Below, in pieces: positions 63,699 through 64,000 of a stretch of DNA of 64,000 bases. This stretch comes from Mariniflexile sp. AS56 (GTDB lineage: Bacteria > Bacteroidota > Bacteroidia > Flavobacteriales > Flavobacteriaceae), in assembly GCF_030552475.1 (NCBI RefSeq), contig NZ_JAUPED010000008.1:124001-188000 (forward strand), written 5' to 3'. The number at the start of each line of letters is the position of its first letter. Position 1 is the first letter of the stretch. The notes beneath the pieces were generated by a model that saw nothing but the letters and a program-made list of their open reading frames with translations, did not search any database and had not been told where the DNA came from. Position numbers and translations under genes: made by a program.

Positions 63699-64000
63699 AT
63701 GAAAAAATATATTCCCCTAATACTAAGAATTGCTGTAGCTGTAATTTTAATTCAAACACTGCGTTTTAAATTTACAGCACACCCAGATAGTGTCTATATT
63801 TTTGAAAAAGTAGGACTTGAACCCTATGGCAGAATCACCTCAGGTATTTTAGAACTTACGGCGGGTATTTTATTACTCCTACCCAAAACGGTTTGGATAG
63901 GAGCCATAATCTCATTAAGTATAATAAGTGGCGCCATAATCATGCATGTAACCTTATTGGGAATTGAAATAAATAAAGATGGTGGTGTACTTTTTTACAC
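63699..64000 (+). CDS. DoxX-like membrane protein, cut by the window end
   Basis: An open frame starting ATGAAAAAATATATTCCC runs past the window end (100 codons visible). Helices at about 5-20, 44-61, 64-80 and 80-90 and the ILELTAGILLLLPK segment resemble DoxX/DoxX-like proteins. The frame on the minus strand here is a shadow. The function is unknown. Confidence 0.7.
   Translation, partial: MKKYIPLILRIAVAVILIQTLRFKFTAHPDSVYIFEKVGLEPYGRITSGILELTAGILLLLPKTVWIGAIISLSIISGAIIMHVTLLGIEINKDGGVLFY

Noticed and set aside
63571-63759. 62-codon minus-strand frame near the window end
   Set aside because: It overlaps the DoxX-like frame at 63699, which has helices and continues to the end; the minus frame shows no features.
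1-64000. tRNA, rRNA, insertion sequence, prophage or defence island
   Set aside because: I read through gaps and reading frames and saw no cloverleaf-like RNA gene, transposase, integrase, toxin-antitoxin or defence gene.

Overview
The window is low-GC chromosomal DNA from a member of the Bacteroidota, most likely the family Flavobacteriaceae. The grounds are the gene set (BshC, DUF4835, DUF6146, DUF6787, DUF6913, DUF937, TIGR02757/DUF2400, a BatA-type protein, CarboxypepD_reg TonB receptors), several -7 boxes of the Bacteroidota form TAnnTTTG, and the general lack of Shine-Dalgarno sequences. I cannot fix the genus. I saw no rRNA, tRNA, CRISPR array, prophage, integrase or insertion sequence. 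The window looks like stable chromosome with a few accessory patches.

Layout. 0.2-7.2 kb (minus): bshC, a group II PLP decarboxylase, guaA, a four-LysM/periplasmic-binding-fold protein and a DUF3820 protein. 7.5-13.2 kb (plus): a collagen-like PhoX-type lipoprotein, a di-heme peroxidase lipoprotein, a CarboxypepD_reg protein and a TerC membrane protein. 13.2-20.8 kb (minus): ychF, an SRPBCC protein, an EamA transporter, then topoisomerase IV as parE, a previously hidden 44-codon ORF and parC. 21-24.6 kb (plus): a TonB receptor and a methyltransferase. 24.7-28.4 kb: a ferredoxin divergent from a LuxC-type acyl-CoA reductase, then serC and serA. 28.5-32.7 kb (plus): DUF937, DUF6146, DUF6787, a small His/Cys-rich protein and a second TonB receptor with an acidic His loop, probably a metal-uptake unit. 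32.7-38.1 kb: a small membrane protein, folE, a LolD-like ATPase, a LysR regulator divergent from an MdaB-like reductase, an MFS transporter and DUF2400. 38.2-44.0 kb: a GAF histidine kinase, an S10 peptidase, an M61 peptidase and a glycosyltransferase. 44.2-48.4 kb (plus): a tight operon of BatA-like protein, dihydroorotase-like protein, DUF4870-like protein and esterase. 48.5-53.4 kb (minus): glycosyltransferase, YbbR-like protein, coaE, histidine kinase and response regulator. 53.5-59.4 kb (minus): bamD, rpoZ, coaBC, DUF4835, recN and fabI. 59.6-64 kb: DUF6913 and dapA; a 5'-nucleotidase split over two genes; a YhhN-like membrane protein; and a DoxX-like gene cut by the window end.

Functional themes are core metabolism (GMP, CoA, serine, lysine/diaminopimelate, folate/pterin, bacillithiol, fatty acids), DNA topology and repair (ParCE, RecN), the cell envelope (BamD, two TonB receptors, LolD-like ATPase, several lipoproteins) and signalling. 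I found no obvious new defence or mobile system. The best candidates for new biology are the basic 44-aa ORF fitted between parE and parC, the dihydroorotase homologue lacking most metal ligands inside a BatA operon, the His-rich protein/TonB receptor unit with a palindrome in front of it, and the altered active-site motifs in CoaBC.
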